Positions 20,101 through 27,243 are shown, numbered from the stretch's first letter. The stretch: DNA of 64,000 bases from Akkermansia massiliensis (GCF_023516715.1 NZ_JAMGSI010000001.1:682001-746000), one strand, 5' to 3'. Numbers and translations: made by a program. The notes: generated from the letters alone by a model not told the origin.

Positions 20101-20648
20101 GCACGGTCAACTACGGGGAAGGCAGCTACAGGACGCAGGGCAACACCAACGGGTGGGGCTTTGGAGCGATGTATGAACTGACCTACGACGTGTACCTCAA
20201 TGAAGACAAGAGCAGCATCCTGCAGCCCCTGGCCAACGCCTCGGTAGTAACCACGAGAATGGACGGCTACACGGAAACGGGAGCGGGGAACGCGGGCCTG
20301 AACGTAGGCAAGCAGGAATGGACGACGGGAACGGTTGCGCTGGGCGGCCGCTGGATGGGGCTCATTGGCAGCAACATCTTCGGGCGAGAAGCGCTGGCTG
20401 AGTTCCGGGTGAACGCGGCCCAGGACATGGGCGACCACCGCGGCAAGACGGGCGTAGGCTTCCTGGCCAATCCCGGCTATACGCAGACGGTCAGAGGAGC
20501 GAAGGTTGGAACGACGGCGCTGCAAATCGGAGCGGGGCTGAGCGTACCGGTAGGAACGCAGGGAACGGTCTTCATCAACGGGAACGCGGACTTCCGTGAC
20601 GGAGCCAACTCGGTGAACGGAAGCGTAGGCTACCGGTATGACTTCTAA
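11127..20648 (+). CDS. Giant PATR-repeat autotransporter (3173 aa)
   Basis: A type V secretion protein in which a C-terminal barrel carries a long beta-helical passenger to the cell surface. Residues 1-26 are a signal peptide (MKLHLPLNLLSALLACCAAL, cleavage likely after VQA). The passenger, about 27-2880, is threonine-, glycine- and asparagine-rich and repeats PATR units of the form KxGxGTLTL-x-GGT, for example LIKDGSGTLTLANSSSFTGG, LQKTGSGTLSIATDNAGF and LTKRGDGTLQIRNTNTYGG. Two LTW-x-G/N-G modules (near residues 430 and 1690) introduce repeat blocks. The barrel spans about 2890-3173, starting at DLPYFHMWMEGTGSYAK and ending in YRYDF with the expected terminal Phe. No protease or lipase motif is apparent, so adhesion or matrix binding is inferred. 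Leucine codons change from CTG- to CTC-dominated from about 15.75 kb, suggesting a mosaic passenger. Expression is probably phase-variable. Confidence 0.93.
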   Translation: MKLHLPLNLLSALLACCAALSASVQADPLTITTNQTFDTDVTWNEATTIGANDLTLTIEAGKTLTQAEGAFNVGDNSLTITGGGVFKIETAATVKAGNGSGTRTLTIDNATLDLSSPGASLSMKGDNYTRYKVTVTNGGVLRVGEYAYDGAGLGSMAVNTGYWTLNNGRLEITKESDGTFGNGLTVAAGGGAVEVVNAGSTMSITADNTHNIQLNGALTITGAGNMITGSDNAFRGTGRLIKDGSGTLTLANSSSFTGGVELKGGTLIVSHASGMGTNKNLSVTGNAAIGGISAGYGGLSLSAGAGLDVSAVDSNAGLSMTGGVLSLGGQNTMTGNLNLGAAVRIDATHMTVNGNPLLALNGALTVNGSLLLENSDSVSWSAGTYNLINATGGITGDLANTILLGTEYIGNWSTTDNTLKFVVAQVTSLTWTGGGDNTWTVGGTGNSPWNAGLSFANGNGVIFGDVAGNAPQTVNIAGQVNPGLIVVNAEATGYTWTGSGSLVGSSKLQKTGSGTLSIATDNAGFSGEVLLGGGTVEMQHASALGTGSIIFNGGALKYGTGITADVSGQIKTDALASNSILVDTNGNAVTWASLAGWTGTVTRTGSGSLLLGAGTYGGKLTNSGPGSLVIGAGDSTLNGGINGTITKTGTGTLTLGLNSFNASGGGTLVVEQGTVMLADETGTWSSNLNITLGENTVMDVAGARTKVTGTGTLTMGNGSTLHLRNGNAAGANFDMKIVLDAAGGFAFLNGAIYGNATAVSSTITGTGGLKIISDAGGNRWGFKTGWVKNSYDGDTEIAGTGNLVNLTYNIGDASIVSGQTLTPWGQGNVTLGGSEKNVTVTFSNLNSNTVTGGVSLDGDITLKGTNAATALSIFNGATVNVNLNGKVSVETSGTGTAAIASGDSLQMLGGLGGTGTLAVNTRNNAGALTLGGDVSGFSGMLNLSGANLYLNADTALAGTLNASTAKVTALRKQNVTGTLNAASLAVDGSALSADGATLTVSNLALGADAGVSLDINGNITAGTYTLVSWDNLTAGNFADAGTMTLTGALASLYQGTFNVNTGDKTVTVSVSMADGVVVWDGNPIGAVDNTTTYLFDGTHTGVASLTGDVNAKAIYFNNGAGQDLELTNNGGKLSGNGAMTKLGEGKVTFNSSNNDYSGAVNIKEGTVAVKANMALGTGTVTVDRTGRLEIGVTGGIADILGATMPTINGGTIAFASGGANTLGTNLANGSGINLEVSGAGTALTVSTAQTKTALTTVGEGAVLNLGKNGNGGESILYGNLMVNGGTLNTTAGDPFGYNNSGNFGTLTLNNGTWNVGGGNTTMANTRMVFNNSRVILNIPGGGLNGFDLFSGTNTIVTQQSATGMSVFSVAEGAPSTGQANALTLRGGTVIFDIARGNFALDDTNTADLKLDVIVAKEGNGANLVKQGNGVLQLTKASDYTNQTLIKEGTILLTGAGSLGSGAVTLGGNGDAFLTYAVDADQTVANAIGGTGSITQKGPGKVTLSGANTYAGTTNAEAGTLAAGSATAFGTSTVSISSGATLDIGNYAVNNAVNVKAGTADALSTGAITSNGGSIGSLTLGSYSRLNVTGDMAMAAGSSFTFDMTGLTAGGNALVTLTGGLTLTGTHNVTLNNYDTLTDAGDYSLLTVGSGTLTLGSFNIGDLINDAHPELTYTLGLSADGKTLQLKIESSANMLTWNGTADAGTWSAGDVSNWTYGGSGSAPATTDGQPLLFDNTAANKTVTITGDVAPSSIVVSNSGADNTYTFQGDGHITGATTILTKRGDGTLQIRNTNTYGGSTSLEGGIVDINGDGALGTGSIIFGGGTLQASGNVTLTQTMVQKNAGDAVKLAASGTGTTLTVDTAGQDSFLSLNWNISGNGAVALGNIANTKILSGTVTVASGSTLKLSGGNEIALSGVLKNISGTLAKTDGGSLLVKAANGHDALNGTLSNAGGSIVLSGYGAATANRTVTVNGTLNADLIDVTYGVTLDLKKDLDIATLQIGGGTMGSNTQASAVNVNTGVTLTSTSVKLGGANGQGALAGNLNINGGTAVLGGINLENDSNSGITLAGNGTLTLGGDITGASGTLTLGEGTLNSTADWSASLSVLLNAASGKTATVDTTGGSITLNGALSGTGSLLKTGTGTLTLGNASAGYTGTVTLTSGTLALTADGYKGALNITGGTLTGGNNHKGTKNVTVNAASGVTSISLGGLSGSSLKTIGMTDAGTVISGLNGAASLDSASLVVGTGNVSKTQDLAGSTSMIQFDADGTQLEIETLTLTLSADLINAMQGWGAGDRTAWLNLTNGALGYGTAVFNPLLETLGFAVTGINGGSIGITGDATQIYAVGSEDKTVSSNSELDPYRAVIVDGNLALNLPGVDDTADGLTINNLSGAASGVINITSTNDKTASVILNNELLGTDPNTSGPDTKYSGTINGGTANITKTGEGSLELAGTLNTSGTLDMQDGSLILSGTADLGSIRLNSTNSGDLSSLDITGKTQAGTLTDEGNGGNLAIGKNGTLTLTGAGSELSNSTVSGTGVLHVADTASLALNGTSKLDGVQVDLDGSGMLELGNAANTISGLTGTGALNNGSALEITTAGNALYEGTLSGEGSITMNGTGTQVLKGNGAIGQALSVTKGTLELTGAEGGNGSVTYKSLTAASGAHVRLSPVGEGTGAVNTTLTVANGLNLQNSHLDLVINTNRDDLFSSPVITVQAGDVNLDGTTVSLGSLGDYDDPADPTANLNFTLVDATGAGTVSANGATVDASGYFDFYYQEFGIRTEGGKIVVTGMVKTENAFMDAANTANSEAGANLLWNNRGNAPKGTQLGDLREAVRNDIQSGNTSRAARSMAAAAGSTVNALGTAQKDALRDQMGWIRNRTTLMGVNPAYVNEDLPYFHMWMEGTGSYAKLDTKGDESGYQLTTWGGTVGMDVDLSDHFTMGAAFTANYGDLTASAADSADGHLDSYYANLFGRYQSKRWAHTLILTGGWNDAKLNRTVNYGEGSYRTQGNTNGWGFGAMYELTYDVYLNEDKSSILQPLANASVVTTRMDGYTETGAGNAGLNVGKQEWTTGTVALGGRWMGLIGSNIFGREALAEFRVNAAQDMGDHRGKTGVGFLANPGYTQTVRGAKVGTTALQIGAGLSVPVGTQGTVFINGNADFRDGANSVNGSVGYRYDF

Positions 20649-20720
20649 GGAGAGTTGAAGTTTGAGAGTGGAGAGTTGAGCGGAGACGCTCTGCTCTCCG
20701 GACTTCCAGGGCCGTTCCGG
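19673..20720 (+). repeat. Autotransporter barrel plus 3' flank repeat, copy 1
   Basis: From AGSTVNALG to the stop (976 bp) and on for about 70 bp of 3' flank, this block matches 26062-27109 nearly base for base at a constant offset of 6389, without indels. The main exception is a short diverged patch at about 20435-20490 (HRGKTGVGFLANPGYTQTV here, RRGETNVALLGNPGFMQSV in copy 2). Confidence 0.9.
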
Positions 20721-20739
20721 CATTGTCCGGAACGGCCCT
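20708..20739 (+). terminator. Hairpin terminator after autotransporter 1
   Basis: A perfect 13-bp stem, AGGGCCGTTCCGG / CCGGAACGGCCCT, around a CATTGT loop lies 60 bp after the stop. No U-tract follows, so efficiency is uncertain. An imperfect version follows autotransporter 2. Confidence 0.6.
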
Positions 20740-20869
20740 GCTGCGTCACGGAACATTGCATGCTGTGCGGCGCTTCTGCCGGCATGGTGCAGTAGCGCAG
20801 TTGATATCATATAGTGGAATAAATGATGTTAAAATGGATTATTGATTCCATCCGGAATGATTCGCAAGG

Positions 20870-20884
20870 CGGATTAAAAATCCG
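20870..20884 (+). repeat. Inverton 2 left site (CGGAT-TAAAA-ATCCG)
   Basis: CGGATTAAAAATCCG. Its partner at 21049-21063 is the reverse complement over 14 of 15 bases. Confidence 0.72.
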
Positions 20885-21041
20885 CTAGGGAACGGAAAAG
20901 CCGCCAATATACCAGAATGAACCTGCTTGCATGTTTATACTGATAAGGATACCACCACGAACATACCTGATTGCGGACCAGATATAGCATGAAAACGGTC
21001 TTCCAGGAGAGTTGCAACGCCTACGGAATCAACGTTTAAGC

Positions 21042-21070
21042 TTGTAGGAGGATTTTTAATCCGTTAATGA
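21042..21070 (+). promoter_or_regulatory. Split promoter of autotransporter 2
   Basis: The -35-like TTGTAG is at 21042-21047, then one base, the 15-bp site (21049-21063), one base, and TAATGA at 21065-21070. Spacing is 17 bp, exactly as at autotransporter 1. The hexamers are weak; the shared geometry is the evidence. Confidence 0.48.
21049..21063 (-). repeat. Inverton 2 right site
   Basis: AGGATTTTTAATCCG. The core TTTTA is the reverse complement of TAAAA in the left site. One base of the left arm differs (A for C), the only arm mismatch among the six sites. Confidence 0.7.
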
Positions 21071-21080
21071 TGATAAAAAG

Positions 21081-21106
21081 CCTCCTGTCAGGTTCAGGAG
21101 GTATTT
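21081..21106 (+). promoter_or_regulatory. Leader hairpin, possible attenuator, of autotransporter 2
   Basis: CCTCCTG at 21081-21087 pairs with CAGGAGG at 21095-21101 around TCAGGTT and is followed by TATTTT, 24 bases before the ATG. It lies just after the predicted transcription start. It could terminate transcription early, protect the 5' end, or sequester the AGGAGG that would otherwise act as a ribosome-binding site. Confidence 0.45.
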
Positions 21107-21130
21107 TCACGTTCATTTTCATTAAAAATT

Positions 21131-24100
21131 ATGAAGCTGCACCTTCCCTTGGGTCTCCTGTCCTCTCTGATTGCCTGCATGGCCGCCGTTTCCTCACCGC
21201 ATGCCTTGGCGGAAACCTATACATGGCTTGGCGGAACGGATGGCTGGATCCATACAAATGCCAACTGGAATCCGGCGCCGACCAATTATGCAAACGTGTG
21301 GGCCGGAACCAGTGCCAATATTATGCAATTCAGCGGACCATATGGAGATAATGTTCAAAAGGCCGTCAAGGCCCAGTTCAATAGCTTGTCGCTGGGTGGC
21401 ATTAATGTGGCGGCAGGTGCTTCAGGATTCAGTGTATCCTCCAGCGACGGCGGTTCCCGCGTCGTCAATTTCCGTGCTCCGGGAGAAGGGCAGGCGACGG
21501 TTTTCAACATCGGGGAGGATTTTTCGTTAGGATCAACGGGTACGGCCTGGGAGGGCGTTTCATTTTATGCGAATACCTTGTTCCAGATCGCTGCAGGCAA
21601 GACCATGAACGTTTATGGAGCGCTTGCGGTTGGGGAAGGGATTACTGATCCCCCCACAATTACTGTGGGAGGTGTGGGGTATTCTGGTACGCTGATTTTG
21701 AATTCGGCCGCACAGACGACGAATGTAACTGATCAATCCGTCAACAGGAACCGTCAGGCCATGACAGCGAACTGGATGGTTACGGGAGGGGCAACATTGC
21801 AGTTGAATAATGCTACTGCTCTGGGTTCGGGAATGGTGAACCTGAATGGAGGCAATTTGAAAGCGCAGCATGATGCTACCTACAATAATACGCTGACCGT
21901 GAGTGGTTCATCTGGCCTGACGGTAAACGCCGCCACGCAGTTTTCCAATGTGACTCTTGCCGCCGCGGGTTCCCTGAACATGAATGGTGGAACTCTTGGT
22001 ATTGCCGCTGCTGGCAGTCTGACGCTGGGCGCGTCCGGCACGATTACGGGAAACCTGACGCTGGGAAACTCGTCCCTCCTGAATTTCTCCGCTCTTCCGG
22101 CTTCCGGCGCGTCTCTGCTTAATGTGACCGGAACGCTGACCGTGAACAGCGAACTGCTTCTGGGGCAGGGAACGATAGACGGCGTGGCCTGGACGGAGGG
22201 TTCCTATGACCTGATCAGCGCGGGCACCGTCACCGGAGTTCCTGCCAGTTCCTTTGTCCTGGGCGACAATCTTCTGGGTTCCTGGAGCACGGGGAACGGC
22301 AAGCTTACCCTGGTGGTGGCGCAGGTGGCTTTGCTTGAATGGAAGGGGGGCGACGGAATCTGGTCCGTCACTGCTCCCGCCGCTTCCCCGTGGAAGGACG
22401 ACGGCGTTTACAATGATAATTTCGGAGTCGTCATGGGAGACATTGGCGGCAGCGCCCCGCAGACGGTGACCATTGATGGCGCCGTCTCTCCCACGATTAT
22501 CATGGTGCAGGCGGATACGACGGATTATGTATGGGATGCCGCGGCAGGGGGCGGCTCTCTGGAAGGCAACGGTAATCTGGAAAAGACCGGCAACGCCAAG
22601 CTGACCATCAATACGGCCAATACCAACTATACCGGAAAGGTGATCCTGGGCGGCGGCACGCTTGAAATGGGAGATGACGCCGCCCTCGGCGCCGGCAGTC
22701 TGTCGTTTGACGGCGGTATCCTCCAGTATGGCGCTGGCGTGACGGCGGATATTTCCGGACAGATTTCCTCCACGAGCAAGAACTCCATTAAAGTGGATAC
22801 CAACGGGAACGCCGTAACGTGGGCTTCCGTGGATAATTACAAGGCGATGGCCATGGAAAAATCCGGAGACGGCACCTTGAATCTTGGCGCCGCCGTGTAT
22901 GCGGGCGCTCTGACGGTGGACGGAGGTTCCGTGTCCATTGCCTCCGGAAGTGTTCAAACGAGGTTTTCCGCGGGAGTCACGGTGAATGCGGGAGGAACCC
23001 TCGCCATTTCCAGCGCCATCGATGGAATGCCTTCCGGAAACAGCGCCAACATCGTCATCAACGGCATGAGCGGAGCGGGCCGGATTGAGCTGGACAACCA
23101 GGCGGCCAAATCCCGTTTTTACATTTCAGGAGACAATTCATCCTTTACCGGGGAACTGGTTGCATCCGGGTTGAATAATAATCCGGGCAGTACAAATGAT
23201 GCCCGCGACCTCCAGTTTGCCACCGCCGCCAGCATGGGGAGGGGGACGTTAACCCTGAATGGACGCGGTTTCTGGATGGATGCCGTCAACACGGCGGATA
23301 CCGCCGTCATGGCAACGATCAATGTGCTGGAGAAAGGAACCTACCTAAACGGAGGGAGCGGCAAGTCCTATTACTTTGGCGGGGCATTCACCGGTTCAGG
23401 TACGGTGACCACCGCACTGGGGGATGCCTTCGCCTACTTGACGGGAGACATGACCGGGTTCCACGGGGCGTTCACCCGCACTGGCAATGCCCTGTTTACC
23501 TGGGCATTCGGCAACAATACGGCGGCGACCCTGAATGATGGCAAGCTTTTCGGGGATGGTGTGGTGTTAAAGGCTGACGGCGGAACAAGCTTGTTCAAAT
23601 TCTCCTACACCAATGACCTCGTTCTGATGAACGCCACCGTAGGAGCGGAAGGCGCCCTGAACGCCAGGGTGGAACAGGCCGGAACCGGAACGCTGGTGCT
23701 GACGCAGGACAATACCGCTACGGGGACGCTCACCATTACCAGCGGCACGGTTCAGCTGGGCAATGGAGAGGGCACAGGCTCCTGGGTCGGGCAGATTACC
23801 GGGGCAGGAGCTCTGATCGTGAACAGGGCCGGCGGGTCCCCGGTCCTGGAACTGAACGCCGCTAACAATTACCAGGGAGGAACCACCCTGAACGGCGGCA
23901 CGGTGAAGGCGCTGGGCGCCGGTTCCCTGGGGACCGGGAATGTTTCCGTTAACGGCGGTTCCGTTCTGGACATGAACAACCAGGCGATTGCCAACAACAT
24001 CACCATTACCAAGGGAGGGCTGCAACATGCAGGAGCCTACGCCACTGCCGGCGGCGTAACCGTGAATGCGGAGGCCAATTCCGGGGATATTGACCTGGGC

Positions 24101-27037
24101 GGCCTGTCCGGGGACAAGGTGGGCGGCATCAATACCGCCACGGCGGGAACGGCCATTACCGGCCTGACGGGAAATCTGACGCTGACGGGGAATAATTCCC
24201 TGCATGTGGGTGCGAACAATACCACGTATGCCGCTGCCGGGGACCAGAAGAGCCTGCTCCAGTTCAATGACACGGCCACGGGCACCGTTTCCTTCGGCGG
24301 GGACGCTTCCGACCTCACGCTGCACATGGACATTGATACGGATATCCTGATCGCCATGCGCGAACTGGAATCCGTAGGCATTCTGCTGACCGACGGAACG
24401 ATCACCGGCCTGCCTTCCAGCGACCTGGTGGCGTGGCTCAACCAGCACCTTACGTTCAATGCCACGCTGGAAAGCCTGGGATTCGGCATCAAGGGGGTGG
24501 AAGGCGGCAGCATCATCATTTCCGGCAGAACGGACCAGATTTACATTTCGTCCGTGGACGGTTCCACGGTGACGGAAATTCCGGCCCTTAATTCCTATGC
24601 GCAGGTGATTGTGGACACAAACCTCACCCTGAATTTTGACGTGCCTGCGGCCAATACGGACAAGACCATCATCCGGCATCTTTCCTCCGGCACCGGCAGC
24701 ACGGGCAACCTGGTGGTGAATGCCGCCGGGGACGGTTCGCTGGATATCGAACTTGCGAACGATCTGGACGACTCCGTGTTCAACGGCAATCTTACCGTGA
24801 ACGGTGACGGCGCGGACCTGATCAAGACGGGAGAAAAGACCCTGGTGCTGAATGGCAATGTCAATACCTCCAATGCGGTGGTTGCCAGGGAAGGCACGCT
24901 GGCCCTGAACGGGAGCGCCAATAATATCGGCACGCTGACTTTGTCCTCCGCCTCTGCGGATGAACCCGTCCGCGTCGTGATCGGAGGGACCACGACGGCC
25001 ACCCTGGCAGATGACGCGGAGGGCGGCTCCCTGCAAATCTCTGCGGGCGGAACGCTCAAGACTGCCGGGGATTCCACCCTGGACCAGGCGACCACCATTT
25101 CCGGAGCAGGCCGCCTGAACGTTCAGGAAGGTTCTTCCCTCACCCTGGCAGGGGAAGCCGGCCTGTTCGGAACCTCCGTGACGCTGAACGGAACGCTGAG
25201 CCTGTCCGGGACCGGGGAGAAGTCCATTCTGGCCCTCTCCGGCGCTGGAACGCTGGCCCTGAATGGCAATGCACTGTCCGTCACCTCCGCATCCGCCGTG
25301 AACGGCTCTTTCTCCGGCACACTGGACGGGGAAGGGAGCATTGACGTCTCCGGCAAGGTAACCCAGGTGATGCAGACCGGAAGCTCCACGTATGACCTGG
25401 GCGTGCACGGAGGGGGCACCCTGGTGCTGAAAGGCACGTCCGCCGCTCCCGCGCTTGACTACCGCAACGTTACGGTAGGCGCTTCCGGCACCCTGCGCAT
25501 TGAGGCCATCGGGAATGGAGCAGGGGACCCCAATACCACCTTGAACGTCGGCAGCGTTGACTTCCAGAGCGGTTCCATGACGGAATTCGTGTATAACCTG
25601 AGCGCGGCCGATCCTTTCGGCTCCGCCATGCTGACGGCGGATTCCATTACTATCGGGAACGGCGCCGGCTTTACGCTTGCCAACATGACCGGCAACACGG
25701 GCCTGGGAACGTATGACAACCTGGACGGAGTGGTGCTGATGACCGCGGACGCGATTGACGGCATGGCGGAAGGGGAATCCATGTCCGTGGGTACTTCCGG
25801 ACTCTTTGCCGTGTATTACAAGGATGCGACCATGGTCCGGGAAGGAAACAATATTGTGCTGAACGCCACGGTACAGCAGGATAATATTTTTAAGCCTGCG
25901 GTGAATTCCCATAATTCCGGAGCAGGTTCCGAACTTCTGTGGGGAGCCAGGAACAACCTGGACGCCACTTCCCGGCTCGGGCAGGTCATGAATGCCATCA
26001 GCACCATGGTTACGGGGAGCAATCCTGATTTGGCGGGAGCATCCAGGGCATTGGCCGCCGTAGCGGGCAGCACGGTCAACGCGCTGGGCACGGCCCAGAA
26101 GGACGCCCTGCGCGACCAGATGGGCTGGATCAGGAACCGCACCACCCTCATGGGCGTCAACCCCGCCTACATCAACGAAGACCTCCCCTACTTCCACATG
26201 TGGATGGAAGGCACGGGCTCCTACGCCAAGCTGGATACCAGGGGGGATGAAAGCGGCTACCAGCTCACCACCTGGGGCGGCACCGTGGGCATGGACGTGG
26301 ACCTCAGCGACCATTTTACCATGGGAGCGGCCTTCACGGCCAACTACGGCGACCTGACGGCCAGCGCGGCGGACAGCGCGGACGGCCACCTGGACAGCTA
26401 CTACGCCAACCTCTTCGGCCGCTACCAGAGCAAGCGCTGGGCGCACACATTGATTCTGACGGGAGGCTGGAACGACGCGAAGCTCAACCGCACGGTCAAC
26501 TACGGGGAAGGCAGCTACAGGACGCAGGGCAACACCAGCGGGTGGGGCTTTGGAGCGATGTATGAACTGACCTACGACGTGTACCTCAACGAAGACAAGA
26601 GCAGCATCCTGCAGCCCCTGGCCAACGCCTCGGTAGTGACGACGCGCATGGACGGCTACACGGAAACGGGAGCGGGGAACGCGGGCCTGAATGTAGGCAA
26701 GCAGGAATGGACGACGGGAACGGTTGCGCTGGGCGGCCGCTGGATGGGGCTCATTGGCAGCAACATCTTCGGTCGAGAAGCGCTGGCTGAGTTCCGGGTG
26801 AACGCGGCCCAGGACATGGGCGACCGCCGCGGAGAAACCAATGTGGCGCTGCTGGGCAACCCCGGCTTCATGCAGAGCGTGCGTGGGGCCAAGGTTGGAA
26901 CGACGGCTCTGCAAATCGGAGCGGGGCTGAGCGTGCCGGTGGGAACGCAGGGAACGGTCTTCATCAACGGGAACGCGGACTTCCGGGACGGAGCCAACTC
27001 GGTGAACGGAAGTATCGGCTACCGGTATGACTTTTAA
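21131..27037 (+). CDS. PATR-repeat autotransporter (1968 aa)
   Basis: A paralogue of the preceding giant gene. Residues 1-27 are a signal peptide (MKLHLPLGLLSSLIACMAAV, likely cleaved after ALA). The passenger, about 28-1680, has PATR units such as LEKTGNAKLTINTANTNYTG and LIKTGEKTLVLNGNVNTSN, plus the module LEWKGGDGIWSV corresponding to LTWTGGGDNTWTV of the larger protein. The barrel, about 1683-1968, starts at DLPYFHMWMEGTGSYAK and ends with YRYDF; only a handful of residues separate it from the barrel of the first gene, whereas the passengers are strongly diverged. No catalytic motif is recognised. A surface adhesin or binding function is inferred. The upstream region carries its own candidate invertible promoter and a leader hairpin. 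Confidence 0.93.
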   Translation: MKLHLPLGLLSSLIACMAAVSSPHALAETYTWLGGTDGWIHTNANWNPAPTNYANVWAGTSANIMQFSGPYGDNVQKAVKAQFNSLSLGGINVAAGASGFSVSSSDGGSRVVNFRAPGEGQATVFNIGEDFSLGSTGTAWEGVSFYANTLFQIAAGKTMNVYGALAVGEGITDPPTITVGGVGYSGTLILNSAAQTTNVTDQSVNRNRQAMTANWMVTGGATLQLNNATALGSGMVNLNGGNLKAQHDATYNNTLTVSGSSGLTVNAATQFSNVTLAAAGSLNMNGGTLGIAAAGSLTLGASGTITGNLTLGNSSLLNFSALPASGASLLNVTGTLTVNSELLLGQGTIDGVAWTEGSYDLISAGTVTGVPASSFVLGDNLLGSWSTGNGKLTLVVAQVALLEWKGGDGIWSVTAPAASPWKDDGVYNDNFGVVMGDIGGSAPQTVTIDGAVSPTIIMVQADTTDYVWDAAAGGGSLEGNGNLEKTGNAKLTINTANTNYTGKVILGGGTLEMGDDAALGAGSLSFDGGILQYGAGVTADISGQISSTSKNSIKVDTNGNAVTWASVDNYKAMAMEKSGDGTLNLGAAVYAGALTVDGGSVSIASGSVQTRFSAGVTVNAGGTLAISSAIDGMPSGNSANIVINGMSGAGRIELDNQAAKSRFYISGDNSSFTGELVASGLNNNPGSTNDARDLQFATAASMGRGTLTLNGRGFWMDAVNTADTAVMATINVLEKGTYLNGGSGKSYYFGGAFTGSGTVTTALGDAFAYLTGDMTGFHGAFTRTGNALFTWAFGNNTAATLNDGKLFGDGVVLKADGGTSLFKFSYTNDLVLMNATVGAEGALNARVEQAGTGTLVLTQDNTATGTLTITSGTVQLGNGEGTGSWVGQITGAGALIVNRAGGSPVLELNAANNYQGGTTLNGGTVKALGAGSLGTGNVSVNGGSVLDMNNQAIANNITITKGGLQHAGAYATAGGVTVNAEANSGDIDLGGLSGDKVGGINTATAGTAITGLTGNLTLTGNNSLHVGANNTTYAAAGDQKSLLQFNDTATGTVSFGGDASDLTLHMDIDTDILIAMRELESVGILLTDGTITGLPSSDLVAWLNQHLTFNATLESLGFGIKGVEGGSIIISGRTDQIYISSVDGSTVTEIPALNSYAQVIVDTNLTLNFDVPAANTDKTIIRHLSSGTGSTGNLVVNAAGDGSLDIELANDLDDSVFNGNLTVNGDGADLIKTGEKTLVLNGNVNTSNAVVAREGTLALNGSANNIGTLTLSSASADEPVRVVIGGTTTATLADDAEGGSLQISAGGTLKTAGDSTLDQATTISGAGRLNVQEGSSLTLAGEAGLFGTSVTLNGTLSLSGTGEKSILALSGAGTLALNGNALSVTSASAVNGSFSGTLDGEGSIDVSGKVTQVMQTGSSTYDLGVHGGGTLVLKGTSAAPALDYRNVTVGASGTLRIEAIGNGAGDPNTTLNVGSVDFQSGSMTEFVYNLSAADPFGSAMLTADSITIGNGAGFTLANMTGNTGLGTYDNLDGVVLMTADAIDGMAEGESMSVGTSGLFAVYYKDATMVREGNNIVLNATVQQDNIFKPAVNSHNSGAGSELLWGARNNLDATSRLGQVMNAISTMVTGSNPDLAGASRALAAVAGSTVNALGTAQKDALRDQMGWIRNRTTLMGVNPAYINEDLPYFHMWMEGTGSYAKLDTRGDESGYQLTTWGGTVGMDVDLSDHFTMGAAFTANYGDLTASAADSADGHLDSYYANLFGRYQSKRWAHTLILTGGWNDAKLNRTVNYGEGSYRTQGNTSGWGFGAMYELTYDVYLNEDKSSILQPLANASVVTTRMDGYTETGAGNAGLNVGKQEWTTGTVALGGRWMGLIGSNIFGREALAEFRVNAAQDMGDRRGETNVALLGNPGFMQSVRGAKVGTTALQIGAGLSVPVGTQGTVFINGNADFRDGANSVNGSIGYRYDF

Positions 27038-27109
27038 GGAGAGTTGAGGTTTGAGAGTTGAGAGTGGAGCGGAGACGCTCTGCTCTCCGGACTTCCAGGG
27101 CCGTTGCGG
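26062..27109 (+). repeat. Autotransporter barrel plus 3' flank repeat, copy 2
   Basis: The partner of 19673-20720, at constant offset 6389. The identity crosses the stop codon into non-coding DNA up to the hairpin, which points to recent duplication or gene conversion rather than protein-level selection alone. Confidence 0.9.
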
Positions 27110-27129
27110 ACAAGAGCCGGGGCGGCCCT
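27097..27129 (+). terminator. Imperfect hairpin after autotransporter 2
   Basis: AGGGCCGTTGCGG pairs with CCGGGGCGGCCCT around a 7-base loop, with two G-T wobbles and one G-G mismatch. It is the diverged counterpart of the perfect 20708-20739 hairpin, and both arms changed while most pairing was kept. Confidence 0.5.
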
Positions 27130-27207
27130 GCTTGTGTAAGGAAATAGCGTCCTCCGGAGTAATAGGCCGTGTGGGCTGAAAGGACAGAGTAGAAAAAAAA
27201 AAATGGT

Positions 27208-27243
27208 GTCCATCCTGTCCATCAAGTCCATTTTGTCCACTAC
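27208..27243 (+). repeat. Four tandem 9-bp GTCCANNNN units
   Basis: GTCCATCCT, GTCCATCAA, GTCCATTTT and GTCCACTAC follow one another directly after an A-rich run. This is a degenerate short tandem repeat of unknown role. Confidence 0.55.

Larger units (their letters stand above)
20870..21063. other. Candidate invertible promoter segment 2, upstream of autotransporter 2
   Basis: The 482-bp gap between the two autotransporters holds this pair of inverse-complementary sites, with 164 bp between them. The right site carries the promoter-split geometry. If flipped, the hexamer next to the right site would be TCCCTA instead of TTGTAG, so the present orientation is the better candidate for ON. The rest of the gap shows the copy-1 hairpin at 20708-20739 and the leader hairpin at 21081-21101; no gene is seen. 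Confidence 0.62.

Noticed and set aside
15153-20810. A 1885-codon open frame on the minus strand across the first autotransporter
   Set aside because: It is the antisense shadow of a repetitive, GC-rich gene that avoids the codons creating antisense stops. Its translation has no signal peptide, no family motif and low-complexity composition. The plus-strand gene has a complete autotransporter architecture.
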